A stretch of DNA of 64,000 bases from Marinicella marina (GTDB lineage Bacteria; Pseudomonadota; Gammaproteobacteria; Xanthomonadales; Marinicellaceae): NCBI RefSeq assembly GCF_030065545.1, contig NZ_JASJNC010000007.1, positions 1-64,000 on the forward strand, read 5' to 3'. Made by a program: the position numbers and the translations under genes. The notes beneath the pieces are model-generated. The model ran no database searches, was not told the DNA's origin, and worked only from the letters and a program-made list of their open reading frames with translations. Below, piece after piece: positions 45,456 to 54,808 of this stretch (position 1 is the first letter of the stretch; each line of letters begins with the position of its first letter).

Positions 45456-46526
45456 ATGAAGCAAACAGTATTGAATCAAGCGCACCGTGATGCGGGCGCG
45501 AAAATGGTCGATTTTGGTGGCTGGGACATGCCCATTAACTACGGTTCTCAAATCGTAGAACACCATGCCGTCAGACAAAATGTCGGTATGTTTGATGTGT
45601 CACACATGACCGTCATCGACATCCAAGGACCAGAGGCCACCGCTTTCCTGTATCAGTTACTGGCCAATGACATCACCAAACTCAACCTCAACCAAGCCCT
45701 TTACAGCACCATGCTGAACCATGAGGGTGGTGTGATTGATGACTTAATCACTTACAAACTGGCTGATGATGATTACCGTGTGGTGGTCAATGCGGCAACC
45801 CGTGAGAAAGATTTGGCTTGGATTGAGTCACAAATCATCGAATTCGATGCCAACATGATCGAACAGGCTGATACCGCCATGATTGCGGTTCAAGGTCCCA
45901 AAGCGATTGAAACATTACAACCCTTGATCACAGTTGATTTAAGTGAAACCAAACGTTTTTATGCCGCCTACAACGATGACATGTTTGTTGGACGAACCGG
46001 TTATACCGGCGAGGACGGCGTTGAGATTATCGTTCCCAGTGACCAAGCCGAAGCTTTGTGGCAACAGTTAATCGATGCGGGTGTTCAGCCTTGTGGTTTG
46101 GGCGCACGCGATACTTTGCGTTTGGAAGCTGGCATGCATTTGTATGGCCAAGACATGGATGAGCATATCACACCTTTGGAGTGTGGTTTAGGCTGGACGC
46201 TGCGTAAAGACAATCAAGCGTTCAATGGTGCCGAAGCTTTGGCTGCCAAGCGAGAGGCTGGCGTTGAGAAAAAATTAATTGGTTTGGTTTTGGAGGGTCG
46301 CGGCATCCTGCGACACGACCAAGTATTGGTTGATGACGAGGGCCATGAAGGCATCATCACCAGTGGTGGTTACTCACCATCAACAGAAAAAGCCATTGCG
46401 ATGGCGGTTGTTGACAAAAAAATGAACCCAGATGCGGTAAAAGTACAAATCAGAAACAAAACACTGCCTTGTCGCGTTGTTAAATTACCTTTTGTCAGAA
46501 ATGGCAAATCATTAATTGAGGCCTGA
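45456..46526 (+). CDS. gcvT: Glycine cleavage system T protein (aminomethyltransferase)
   Basis: Transfers the methylene group from aminomethyl-lipoyl-GcvH to tetrahydrofolate, releasing ammonia. The 356 residues show the expected FGGWDMPINYGSQIVEHHAV N-terminus, MFDVSHM, GRTGYTGEDGVEI and the C-terminal GGYSPSTEKAIAMA. First gene of gcvT-gcvH-gcvPA. I looked for a glycine riboswitch in the 91-base upstream region and saw none. Confidence 0.96.
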   Translation: MKQTVLNQAHRDAGAKMVDFGGWDMPINYGSQIVEHHAVRQNVGMFDVSHMTVIDIQGPEATAFLYQLLANDITKLNLNQALYSTMLNHEGGVIDDLITYKLADDDYRVVVNAATREKDLAWIESQIIEFDANMIEQADTAMIAVQGPKAIETLQPLITVDLSETKRFYAAYNDDMFVGRTGYTGEDGVEIIVPSDQAEALWQQLIDAGVQPCGLGARDTLRLEAGMHLYGQDMDEHITPLECGLGWTLRKDNQAFNGAEALAAKREAGVEKKLIGLVLEGRGILRHDQVLVDDEGHEGIITSGGYSPSTEKAIAMAVVDKKMNPDAVKVQIRNKTLPCRVVKLPFVRNGKSLIEA

Positions 46527-46556
46527 TTTAGGGGCCAGAAGAAAGAGGATTGAATC

Positions 46557-46949
46557 ATGAGTTATGTACCAGATAATTTAAAATACACCGCCAGTCACGA
46601 ATGGTTGGAAGATTTAGGTGATGGTAAGTACCGTGTTGGTATCACTGAGTTTGCACAAGAACAATTAGGCGACATTGTATTTGTTGAATTACCCGAAGTT
46701 GACGAATCATATGCCCAAGAGGATGAATGTGGCGTGGTTGAATCGGTGAAAACCGCATCTGACATATACTGCCCATTGGTAGGCACCGTAACGGCTGCCA
46801 ACGATGCGTTGGAGGACACCCCTGAATTGATCAATGATTCACCCTATGATGACGGTTGGATTTTTGAGTTAGAGCTGGGTGAAGATGCTGATTTGGGTTC
46901 TTTACTGAGTGCTGAAGATTACCGCAACTCAATTGTTGATGACGAGTAA
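46557..46949 (+). CDS. gcvH: Glycine cleavage system H protein
   Basis: Lipoyl-carrier protein of 130 residues. The lipoylated lysine is Lys65 in VVESVKTASDIYCP, and the N-terminal TASHEWLE and C-terminal DDGWIFELEL are typical. It starts 30 bases after gcvT, with a GAAAGAGGA ribosome-binding region. It shuttles the aminomethyl group between the P and T proteins. Confidence 0.97.
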   Translation: MSYVPDNLKYTASHEWLEDLGDGKYRVGITEFAQEQLGDIVFVELPEVDESYAQEDECGVVESVKTASDIYCPLVGTVTAANDALEDTPELINDSPYDDGWIFELELGEDADLGSLLSAEDYRNSIVDDE

Positions 46950-46992
46950 CTCACTGACCTTTTAACTGTTTTTAGTACACACATAAACCACT

Positions 46993-48351
46993 ATGCCTTT
47001 TATCCCACACACAGAACAAGAAATCAAAGAAATGCTGGACACCATTGGTGTTGAAAGCATCAACCAATTGTTTGATGAAATCCCACCAGAATTGATTTCG
47101 TCTAAATTGGACGAAATCCCTGACAGCATGAGTGAAATGCAAGTCACTCGACACATCAACCAATTGGCCAAGAAAGATGGCACACCGATGTGTTTTGCAG
47201 GAGCGGGTGCCTATGAGCACCACATACCCGCAGCCGTTTGGCAGTTGACCACCCGTGGTGAATACTACACTGCATACACCCCTTATCAGCCTGAAGCGGC
47301 CCAAGGCACACTGCAAGTGATTTATGAATACCAAAGCATGATGGCTCATTTGACGGGCATGGATGTATCCAATGCGTCTTTGTACGACGGATCCTCGGGT
47401 TTGGCAGAGGCTATTTTAATGGCTGTTCGCGCCAACCGCAAAAGCAAAGGTAAGAACATCCTTATCCCAAAAAACATCAACCCAGTCTACATTCAAGTGG
47501 TCAATAACATTGTTAAAAACCAGGAAATTAACATCATTGAAATTGATTTTGATGCCAAGACAGGATTGGTCGATCATGATCATTTGAAGTCATTTGTTGA
47601 TCAAGACATCACTGCAGTGGTGGTACCACAACCCAATTACTTTGGCTTGTATGAGGACGTGCACGGCATGACCAATTGGGCCCATGAGCAAAACGCTCTG
47701 GTTATTGGTTTGGTTAATCCCATGTCATTGGCCCTATTATCTGCCCCTGGCAACTGGGGTGAAAAAGGCGCTGACATCTGTTGTGGTGAAGGCCAGTCAA
47801 TGGGTGTTCCAATGTCATCAGGTGGTCCTTATTATGGTTTTCTGACCTGCAAAGAATCTTTTGTCAGAAACATGCCCGGACGCATCGTCGGCATGACCAC
47901 TGATTTAGAAGGCAAGGAAGGTTTTGTTTTGACCTACCAAGCCCGTGAGCAGCACATCCGGCGCGCCAAGGCGACCTCAAACATCTGTACCAACCAAGGC
48001 CTTATGGTCACTGCATCAACCATTTACATGTCATTATTGGGCTCAACAGGCCTGCGCAATGTGGCAGCCAACTGCATCAACAACACCGACAAACTGAAAC
48101 AAAAAATCAACGCTACCGATGGTTTAGCGGTGTTGTTTGATGGCGCTGGCTTTCATGAATTTGTGGTTAAGTTAGACCAAGCCAAAGCGGCGGAGGTGAT
48201 TGAAAAAATGGCAGCAAGAGACATCGTCGCTGGCGTGGACATTTCAAATCACTACCCAGAACTGGGAGAAGTTTTGTTGTTGTGTGTCACTGAAACCAAA
48301 ACCGACGAGGATTTGGATTATTTCATTGAAAACTTAAAAGCCTGCCTGTGA
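46993..48351 (+). CDS. gcvPA: Glycine dehydrogenase (decarboxylating) subunit 1
   Basis: Alpha subunit of the two-subunit glycine decarboxylase. The 452 residues match GcvPA (FAGAGAYEHHIPAAV, YTPYQPEAAQGTLQ, YDGSSGLAEA, GKEGFVLTYQAREQHIRR). This half lacks the PLP-binding lysine, which is on GcvPB. No gcvPB is next to it: a terminator and an unrelated gene follow directly, so the partner must be encoded elsewhere for the pathway to work. Confidence 0.95.
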   Translation: MPFIPHTEQEIKEMLDTIGVESINQLFDEIPPELISSKLDEIPDSMSEMQVTRHINQLAKKDGTPMCFAGAGAYEHHIPAAVWQLTTRGEYYTAYTPYQPEAAQGTLQVIYEYQSMMAHLTGMDVSNASLYDGSSGLAEAILMAVRANRKSKGKNILIPKNINPVYIQVVNNIVKNQEINIIEIDFDAKTGLVDHDHLKSFVDQDITAVVVPQPNYFGLYEDVHGMTNWAHEQNALVIGLVNPMSLALLSAPGNWGEKGADICCGEGQSMGVPMSSGGPYYGFLTCKESFVRNMPGRIVGMTTDLEGKEGFVLTYQAREQHIRRAKATSNICTNQGLMVTASTIYMSLLGSTGLRNVAANCINNTDKLKQKINATDGLAVLFDGAGFHEFVVKLDQAKAAEVIEKMAARDIVAGVDISNHYPELGEVLLLCVTETKTDEDLDYFIENLKACL

Positions 48352-48375
48352 TTTAAAACAAATAATCACACTCTC

Positions 48376-48405
48376 AAGCCGGTTCCTTGTGACCGGCTTT
48401 TTTGA
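48376..48405 (+). terminator. Rho-independent terminator of the gcv operon
   Basis: Stem AAGCCGGT/ACCGGCTT (48376-48383 and 48392-48399), 8-base loop, then a T-run, 25 bases after the gcvPA stop. Confidence 0.92.
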
Positions 48406-48420
48406 TGCTAGAATAAACCC

Positions 48421-48921
48421 ATGATTAAAAGCCTGATTGATAAAATATGCTTCACCTTGGGTGCCATTGTGTTTTTGCAATTGCCGCATTTTATTGAACA
48501 ATACACCCAGCGCATGGGCGGTTATGCCAGTTCACAAAGCGAGCAGATTAAAGAATACCAAGAAACCGCAGACTTACATTTTGCTGGTGACTTAGAGGCA
48601 TACATCGAACGTTTGCAACAAAATGCCGACCCAGCTGTTGCCGCATCGGCGCAACAAATCAGCCAACGGGTGGAAAAAACCCAAGACATCCAACGCGAAC
48701 TGGCAGTGTTTGAAGCCGAACCTTTGTGGTATCAAGTGCCCTATTTCATTACCCACATGCGCCTTGACCTAGTCAATGGCACCGCGAAAAACTTTTCGCC
48801 TGGCTTACCAATTAATTTATGGGCCTGGGGATATGGTTTGGTGGGCGGCGTCCTATTCAGTTTGATTTTTAATGGTTTCATGCTCATTCCCAAGAAAATA
48901 AGTAAAAAAAAACAACTTTGA
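48421..48921 (+). CDS. DUF2937 family membrane protein
   Basis: A 166-residue protein with an N-terminal hydrophobic segment (about 9-25), a helical middle region rich in Gln and Glu, and a C-terminal membrane segment (about 133-155) followed by a Lys-rich end (KKISKKKQL). The length, the QLPHFIEQYTQRMGG block and topology fit DUF2937. Function unknown. It starts 22 bases after the gcv terminator and seems to be a separate unit. Confidence 0.78.
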   Translation: MIKSLIDKICFTLGAIVFLQLPHFIEQYTQRMGGYASSQSEQIKEYQETADLHFAGDLEAYIERLQQNADPAVAASAQQISQRVEKTQDIQRELAVFEAEPLWYQVPYFITHMRLDLVNGTAKNFSPGLPINLWAWGYGLVGGVLFSLIFNGFMLIPKKISKKKQL

Positions 48922-49023
48922 AATCGATTTAATCTAAATCTAACAACCCATGTGTTTAAATAATTTCTTCAGACTAATCCAATTACTCTGAAACATTCAT
49001 TCAATATAAAAAGGGATTAAATC

Positions 49024-50397
49024 ATGAAATGTATATTGTTCGTACTAACACTATTTAGTTTTTATTTACCAACTCAATCTCAAGCCGTTTCTCTGAGTGA
49101 AAATCATCAGGGAGAAGTGCTCATATTTCCTTATTACACCGTAAACAACAACTTAAATACACTGTATTATGTGGTCAATTTAACGGCCAATCCTAAAGCC
49201 ATTAAAGTGAGGTTTGTTGAGGGTGATAATGGGGCTGAGGCGCTTATTTTTAACGTTTACTTAGACCAATTTGATGTTTGGTCAGGTGCGTTGGTGCCAA
49301 CCACCTCATCAATCATGGGTCATATTGGAGAGCAAAGCGTATTGCACGTCAGTGCTGATCAATCATGCACGCCATTTTTAAATAAGTCTGGTCAAGAATT
49401 TTTACCATTTGTGATAGACAACGACCCCAATAACAATGATTTATCAAGAACCACAACTGGTCACATTGAGATTATTGAATTAGGTGTATTAACTAATGAA
49501 GAATTCGGCTCTGCCGCCGCTGTATCACATGGCACCAGCGGTGTGCCAGCCAACTGCCAACTTTTGCTAGACGCTTGGTCTAACGGTTATTGGATCAATG
49601 ACTCCACGACCGATCTTTCCAACCCAAATGGTGGCCTGATGGGTTCAGCATCAGTGGTTGATGTTGCCAATGGTGCTTCCTATGGTTTCAATGCGGTGGC
49701 TTTAAATAGTTTCTGGCAAAGTGCAGCGGAACATACAGAACCAGGTAGCATGCTGCCTGATTTATCCAGCGGCACCACAGAATCAAATGTCACAATTAAC
49801 GGCCAAGTTGTCACTCAAAATTGGCCAAATGGGTATGAAGCCGTTTCAGCGACTTTGATGCAAAGTAAATTGTTCAATGAATACTCCATCGAACCAGACT
49901 TTAATGCAGCGACTGAGTGGGTAATTAGCTTCCCAACTAAAAATTTTCATGTCAACGACTTGACGCCCATCCCTCCATTCACTGAAACCTGGAACCAGAT
50001 TGACGCTTGTGAAGAATTCAGTTACCGAGTTTTTGACAGAGAAACTAACAACAACCAAAACACTATCGGCTCACCACCTCCACAAGGAGCCACCCCCTCT
50101 TTGTGCTATCAGACCAATGTGATTCAATTCATCAAAAGTTTCTCAGAGCCTGCCATCAATACTGAAATTTTGGGCGCCATAAATCGACTTTTATTAGAAA
50201 CAGAGGGATTTGATAACGAATTCAACTCTTTGAGTGGCTGGGCTGAAGTTGATTTCACAGCGAATTCAATGGGAACCTATCAAGGCCTACCAGCGATTGG
50301 CTTTCAAGTCCAAAAATTCAGCAACACCACAGTTGATGATTTAATCGCAACTTACAGCAGTTTAAATGGACACAAGGGCATACTTGAGGAGTTATGA
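49024..50397 (+). CDS. Secreted protein of unrecognised family (tandem paralogue 1, no tail motif)
   Basis: A 457-residue exported protein with a signal peptide of about 21 residues (ending SQA). It shares with the next gene the blocks GEVL(I/L)FPYYTVNN, KVRF(V/L)EGDN, FNVYL, HIGE-x-SVLH, GLMGSA, TEWV-SFPTK and GLPA-GF. Four conserved cysteines suggest disulfides. Function unknown. Unlike its paralogue it ends GHKGILEEL without the tail motif. It overlaps the next gene by four bases (ATGA). Confidence 0.8.
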   Translation: MKCILFVLTLFSFYLPTQSQAVSLSENHQGEVLIFPYYTVNNNLNTLYYVVNLTANPKAIKVRFVEGDNGAEALIFNVYLDQFDVWSGALVPTTSSIMGHIGEQSVLHVSADQSCTPFLNKSGQEFLPFVIDNDPNNNDLSRTTTGHIEIIELGVLTNEEFGSAAAVSHGTSGVPANCQLLLDAWSNGYWINDSTTDLSNPNGGLMGSASVVDVANGASYGFNAVALNSFWQSAAEHTEPGSMLPDLSSGTTESNVTINGQVVTQNWPNGYEAVSATLMQSKLFNEYSIEPDFNAATEWVISFPTKNFHVNDLTPIPPFTETWNQIDACEEFSYRVFDRETNNNQNTIGSPPPQGATPSLCYQTNVIQFIKSFSEPAINTEILGAINRLLLETEGFDNEFNSLSGWAEVDFTANSMGTYQGLPAIGFQVQKFSNTTVDDLIATYSSLNGHKGILEEL

Positions 50398-51863
50398 TTA
50401 TGACGAAAACTGATAAAACAACAGAGCAAAATAAAAAGATTTTGAGTTTAAAAATGATTTGGCTGGCTGTCATTCTGATACTTGGCCTTAACAACATCCA
50501 AGCGGCAAGCGTTGACACCAAGGGAGTTGGAGAAGTTTTGCTCTTTCCTTATTATACGGTAAACAATGACATCAACACTTCATACGCCTTGGTCAATACC
50601 AGCAACCAAGCCAAAAGCATAAAAGTCAGATTCCTCGAAGGCGATAACAACATTGAAGTCTTAGTATTCAACGTTTACTTATCGCCTTTTGATGTTTGGG
50701 TGGGTACATTATCACCCACCATTTCAACCATTGCTGGTCACATTGGCGAACCCTCTGTTTTACACAGTACTGATGATAATTCATGTGCACCTTACCTCAA
50801 TAAAGCAGCCCAAGAATTTCTGCCTTTTGCTATAGACAACCAAGACTTACTGAGTGTTTCACAGGGCAATAACAGCATGGAGAGAAGCACAGAAGGACAC
50901 ATAGAGGTCATTGAAATGGGTGTGGTCGTTGGCGATTCTGCAGATGCTATAAGCCATGATGCCAATGGCATACCCAACAATTGCTCACAGTTAGAAGACG
51001 CTTGGGGTTCTGGAAAACCTTATTGGAGTATTGATCCAATGCAAGACTTGGAGCCAGCATCTGGTGGTTTGATGGGCAGTGCCACCCTACTCAACATCAA
51101 TCAAGGCACTGCTGTGTCATATGATGCTTTAGCAATCGATGACTTTTGGGCAACTGATGCAGAAACACACACTGAACCCGGCACTTTAGTGCCAAACTTG
51201 GCACAGATTGATACCGAAACGAATGTCATATTCGGTGATCAAACAATCAATTCGAGTTGGCTAAGTGGCCATGAATCAATTTCTGCCCTATTGATGCAAA
51301 AAAGTTTGTTCAATCAATATGATTTATTCAGTTTTATCAACGCAAGTACAGAATGGGTTGTTAGTTTCCCAACAAAAATCTTTCACACCAATAATCAAAT
51401 AATAGGTACCTTTATACCTCCGTTCAGTAGTTCTTGGAACGGGCTAGAGGCTTGTGAAACAGTTTCAACCACAGTTTGGGACAACTCTCAACTCAGCAAT
51501 GCCCCTGCACCTTTGGATTTATGCCAAGCTGTGAATGTCATAGAGTTCAAAAATCCCAGTGAGCCGGCGAACACCACATCGGCTATATTAGGCTCAACCA
51601 ACCTAGTGACCAGTAATTCAGTCAACTTAAATCAAGCTGGTCAATCTGGTTGGATGAAACTTGACTTATCTGCCAACAATCAAAGGATGGTTGACGATAA
51701 TGCCTTCACATATAACGGCTTACCAGCAATGGGCTTTATGGTAAATAGGTACACCAATGCAGGTGCACCGGTAGGCGTTTTGGCTCAATATTCAGGCTTG
51801 TATATGCACACAACACAAAAAAGTATTCAACCAGACATCATTTTCAAGAGCACGTTTGAATAG
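50394..51863 (+). CDS. Secreted protein of unrecognised family (tandem paralogue 2, with tail motif)
   Basis: A 489-residue paralogue of the preceding protein with the same block order. An N-terminal hydrophobic export segment (about 22-40, WLAVILILGLNNIQA) follows a polar lead. It ends PDIIFKSTFE, fitting the tail motif of other secreted proteins here. Translation begins on the ATGA overlap and is probably coupled. A strong terminator follows. The pair is a natural test for what the tail does, because only one copy has it. Confidence 0.82.
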   Translation: MIMTKTDKTTEQNKKILSLKMIWLAVILILGLNNIQAASVDTKGVGEVLLFPYYTVNNDINTSYALVNTSNQAKSIKVRFLEGDNNIEVLVFNVYLSPFDVWVGTLSPTISTIAGHIGEPSVLHSTDDNSCAPYLNKAAQEFLPFAIDNQDLLSVSQGNNSMERSTEGHIEVIEMGVVVGDSADAISHDANGIPNNCSQLEDAWGSGKPYWSIDPMQDLEPASGGLMGSATLLNINQGTAVSYDALAIDDFWATDAETHTEPGTLVPNLAQIDTETNVIFGDQTINSSWLSGHESISALLMQKSLFNQYDLFSFINASTEWVVSFPTKIFHTNNQIIGTFIPPFSSSWNGLEACETVSTTVWDNSQLSNAPAPLDLCQAVNVIEFKNPSEPANTTSAILGSTNLVTSNSVNLNQAGQSGWMKLDLSANNQRMVDDNAFTYNGLPAMGFMVNRYTNAGAPVGVLAQYSGLYMHTTQKSIQPDIIFKSTFE

Positions 51864-51883
51864 CAGCATAGTTTTTCAGTGAA

Positions 51884-51918
51884 AAATAAACCAGCCAGTA
51901 ACCTCGGCTGGTTTATTT
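51884..51918 (+). terminator. Rho-independent terminator
   Basis: A 13-bp stem (51884-51896 with 51906-51918) with a 9-base loop. The stem ends in T-rich sequence. It lies 20 bases after the second paralogue. Confidence 0.85.
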
Positions 51919-52118
51919 GAAAAAAGCCACCCTTCTACAGCACCACCCGAACCTATCCGTTCAGCCACCAACCAACAGTCTTGGTTCTTTGTACAAGTTA
52001 AATAGACTCAGATAAAAACAAAAATAACACTTTAAATAGACTGATTAGACTCAATATCACCTAACATGATTCCACTCAGCAAAACGATCAGGTTTTTCTG
52101 TAAACTCTGAAGATAACT

Positions 52119-52448
52119 ATGACTGAACTCACTGTTTTAATCATCTTTATTGCCATAGGCTATTATTGGTACAACCAAGTCAATGCCTTGGACGCTTCAC
52201 GCCTGGCTGGCAAAAAAGTGACCAACCACAAAGGTTGGGCTTTTTTAGATGACTCAATTTCACAAAAGGCCATCAGAATAAAACCACGTTTTGGCAAATT
52301 GGCATTGTTGCGGATATTCGAATTTGAGTTTTCTGACATCAACGCCCAACGTTTCAACGGCATCATCACCCACCATGGTGGTGTGGTGACTGAAATAAAG
52401 TATTTTCACGCCAATGAAATTGAGACCGTGGCTTTGACACAACAATGA
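52119..52448 (+). CDS. DUF3301 family protein
   Basis: A 109-residue protein with an N-terminal membrane segment (about 4-18) and a soluble beta-rich part, including FEFEFSDINAQRFNGIITHH, which matches DUF3301. Function unknown. Its stop overlaps the start of the MsbA-like exporter gene by four bases (ATGA), so the two are likely translated together. Confidence 0.82.
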   Translation: MTELTVLIIFIAIGYYWYNQVNALDASRLAGKKVTNHKGWAFLDDSISQKAIRIKPRFGKLALLRIFEFEFSDINAQRFNGIITHHGGVVTEIKYFHANEIETVALTQQ

Positions 52449-54199
52449 TTCTCGGCAGGGTACTCACTTACGGCAAAGGTTTTAGAGCACAAGCCATATG
52501 GGCCAGCATTTGTTCTGTGGTAAATAAATTATTTGATATCGCACCTGAAATTCTGATTGGCATTGCGATAGATGTGGTGATTAATCAAGAAGATTCTTTT
52601 GTTGCCAATTTAGGCGTGGTCGATCCGAAACATCAGCTTTACCTGTTGGGCTTTTTGACTTTCTTGATCTGGGCTGGCGAATCCATTTTCCAGTATTTAT
52701 ACCTGCGTAATTGGCGTGAGTTGGCACAAAAGATTCAACACCGCTTTCGGGTTGATTGTTATGCCCACATCCAACAAATGGACATGCGTTTTTTTGAGAA
52801 CCAGTCCACCGGAAGACTCACCTCCATCCTCAATGATGATGTGAACCAACTGGAACGGTTTTTAAACATTGGCGCCAATGACATCCTTCAAGTGGTCACC
52901 TCAGTGCTGGCAGTCGGTGCGGTGTTCTTTCTGCTTTCTCCCAAATTGGCGCTGTTGGCATTCACCCCGATACCGGTAATTATCTTTGGCGCTTTTTATT
53001 TTCAACGCAAAGCCGAACCTCGCTATGCTGAAGTGCGCGAGAAAGCCGGTGAGATTGCCAGTGCCATCAACACCAACATCGCCGGTGTAGCCACCATAAA
53101 AAGTTTCACCAAAGAGCAACACGAAAAACAACGCATTTCAGTCATCAGTGATGAATACGTGCGCGCCAATGAGGCTGCGATTAAAATTTCATCGGCTTTT
53201 ACCCCGGTCATTCGCATGGCCATACTGACTGGATTTTTAGCCACGTTCATCGTCGGTGGATTGGATACTTTGAATGGTGACCTGGCAGTGGGTGCGTATG
53301 GTGTGTTGGTATTCTTAACTCAACGCTTGCTGTGGCCTTTTCGGGACTTGGCCAACACGATGGACTTGTATGAACGCGGCATGGCTTCAGCGAGGCGTAT
53401 TTTGGGCCTGCTGGATGAACCTATACACATCAAAAACCATGAAGATGCCCAAGACATCAAGCTGCAAGGCTCCATCAGCATCAAGGATTTAACCTTCAGC
53501 TATGATGCGCAGTCATCGCCCGCCTTGAAAGACATCAACCTTGAAATAAAAGCGGGACAAACCCATGCTTTTGTTGGTCAAACCGGTTCCGGTAAAAGCA
53601 CCATCATTAAATTACTGATGCGTTATTACCATGCCCAGCAAGGTCGCATAGAGTTAGACTCAGAGCCTATTTCCAACATCAACATCAGTGCTTTGCGTTC
53701 ACAAATAGGCCTGGTATCACAAGCCACTTTCCTGTTCAATGCCAGCATTTTCGAAAATATCAAATACGGCAATGAATCAGCCACAGATGAGGCAGTTTTT
53801 GAAGCTGCCAAGCAAGCCGAAGCGCACGAATTTATCAACAAACTGGATCAAGGCTACGATACCACTGTCGGCGAGGCTGGGGTGAAATTATCCGGCGGTC
53901 AAATCCAAAGGATTGCACTGGCTCGGGCGTTGTTAAAAAACCCACAGATTTTAATTTTGGATGAAGCCACTTCTGCGGTTGATAACGAGACTGAAGCAGC
54001 GATTCAAAAGTCTTTGAAAATAATAGCCGAGGGCAGGACCATCATTTTGATTGCTCACCGTTTATCAACGGTGGTGCAAGCTGACCAAATCCATGTACTT
54101 GAAGGCGGTTCAATCTGCGAATCTGGAAGCCATGAGGAATTATTGAAAAAGCACGGTCGCTATGCTCAATTGTGGCAGATTCAAACCGGCGGAGGCTGA
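52445..54199 (+). CDS. ABC exporter with fused membrane and ATPase domains (MsbA-like)
   Basis: A 584-residue half-transporter. The membrane domain (about 15-310) includes the coupling-helix region FFENQSTGRLTSILNDDVNQ. The ATPase has Walker A GQTGSGKST, signature LSGGQIQR, Walker B ILILDEATSA and the H-loop IAHRLS. It should work as a dimer exporting lipid, drug or peptide. The substrate cannot be told. It is coupled to the DUF3301 gene. Confidence 0.92.
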   Translation: MILGRVLTYGKGFRAQAIWASICSVVNKLFDIAPEILIGIAIDVVINQEDSFVANLGVVDPKHQLYLLGFLTFLIWAGESIFQYLYLRNWRELAQKIQHRFRVDCYAHIQQMDMRFFENQSTGRLTSILNDDVNQLERFLNIGANDILQVVTSVLAVGAVFFLLSPKLALLAFTPIPVIIFGAFYFQRKAEPRYAEVREKAGEIASAINTNIAGVATIKSFTKEQHEKQRISVISDEYVRANEAAIKISSAFTPVIRMAILTGFLATFIVGGLDTLNGDLAVGAYGVLVFLTQRLLWPFRDLANTMDLYERGMASARRILGLLDEPIHIKNHEDAQDIKLQGSISIKDLTFSYDAQSSPALKDINLEIKAGQTHAFVGQTGSGKSTIIKLLMRYYHAQQGRIELDSEPISNINISALRSQIGLVSQATFLFNASIFENIKYGNESATDEAVFEAAKQAEAHEFINKLDQGYDTTVGEAGVKLSGGQIQRIALARALLKNPQILILDEATSAVDNETEAAIQKSLKIIAEGRTIILIAHRLSTVVQADQIHVLEGGSICESGSHEELLKKHGRYAQLWQIQTGGG

Positions 54200-54204
54200 T
54201 ACAC

Positions 54205-54768
54205 TCACCAATCTCGTTCAGCATAATCTTGCAGGGTAATGGTGCCATCACCATCGATATCGGCATGTTTACCATCTAAGGACTCCAAATATTCAATTTC
54301 ATGCTGTGGTGCGCCAATTTTCTAAGCCACCCTGACTTGATAACTGATGGCTAACCGCTCTGCTTTGAAGTCTGCCCAATAGCGATCAGGGGTTCTGCTG
54401 CCATTCTTAGGTCGGAACTTTTTGTACAGATAGGAGTGGTAAGCATCATGGGCAATTGAGCTGGCGCACCATGACAACGAATAAGAGGCTGTTTTGTTGC
54501 TCATTTGATACATGGGCGGTCGGTGCCATGCCACCATACCACTGGAAGACGCCTGAGCAATCACACCGACATGCTTGTTAACGAACTTATAGGATTCACG
54601 GTATTTTTCAAACAACAAATCCAAACAGGCCGCAGTTCTGAGTTGAAAAGATTCACTGCCTGTAACCAACATGCGGTGTTTTCTTTGCTGCGCATCGACG
54701 TTCATGGTCAGCATCAAAAACACCAGCACAATGGATAATAAAAACTTGCATTCACTGTATTTTTTCAT
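54205..54768 (-). pseudogene. EF-hand-tailed secreted protein, interrupted by an in-frame amber codon
   Basis: Paralogue of the gene at 54809-55408. Translation from 54768 gives 148 residues with a signal peptide and the shared YSLSWCASSIAHDAYHSYLY block, then stops at TAG (54322-54324). Reading on in the same frame gives KIGAPQHEIEYLESLDG and an EF-hand (DIDGDGTITLQDY) to a TGA at 54205-54207, matching the paralogue. The TAG aligns with a Lys codon of the paralogue, so one base change (AAG to TAG) explains it. It may be a pseudogene, a shortened product without the calcium loop, or a sequencing error. Confidence 0.8.
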
Positions 54769-54808
54769 GCTATTTTTTTCGAAAATCTAAATGCCATTAA
54801 TGCAGGTT

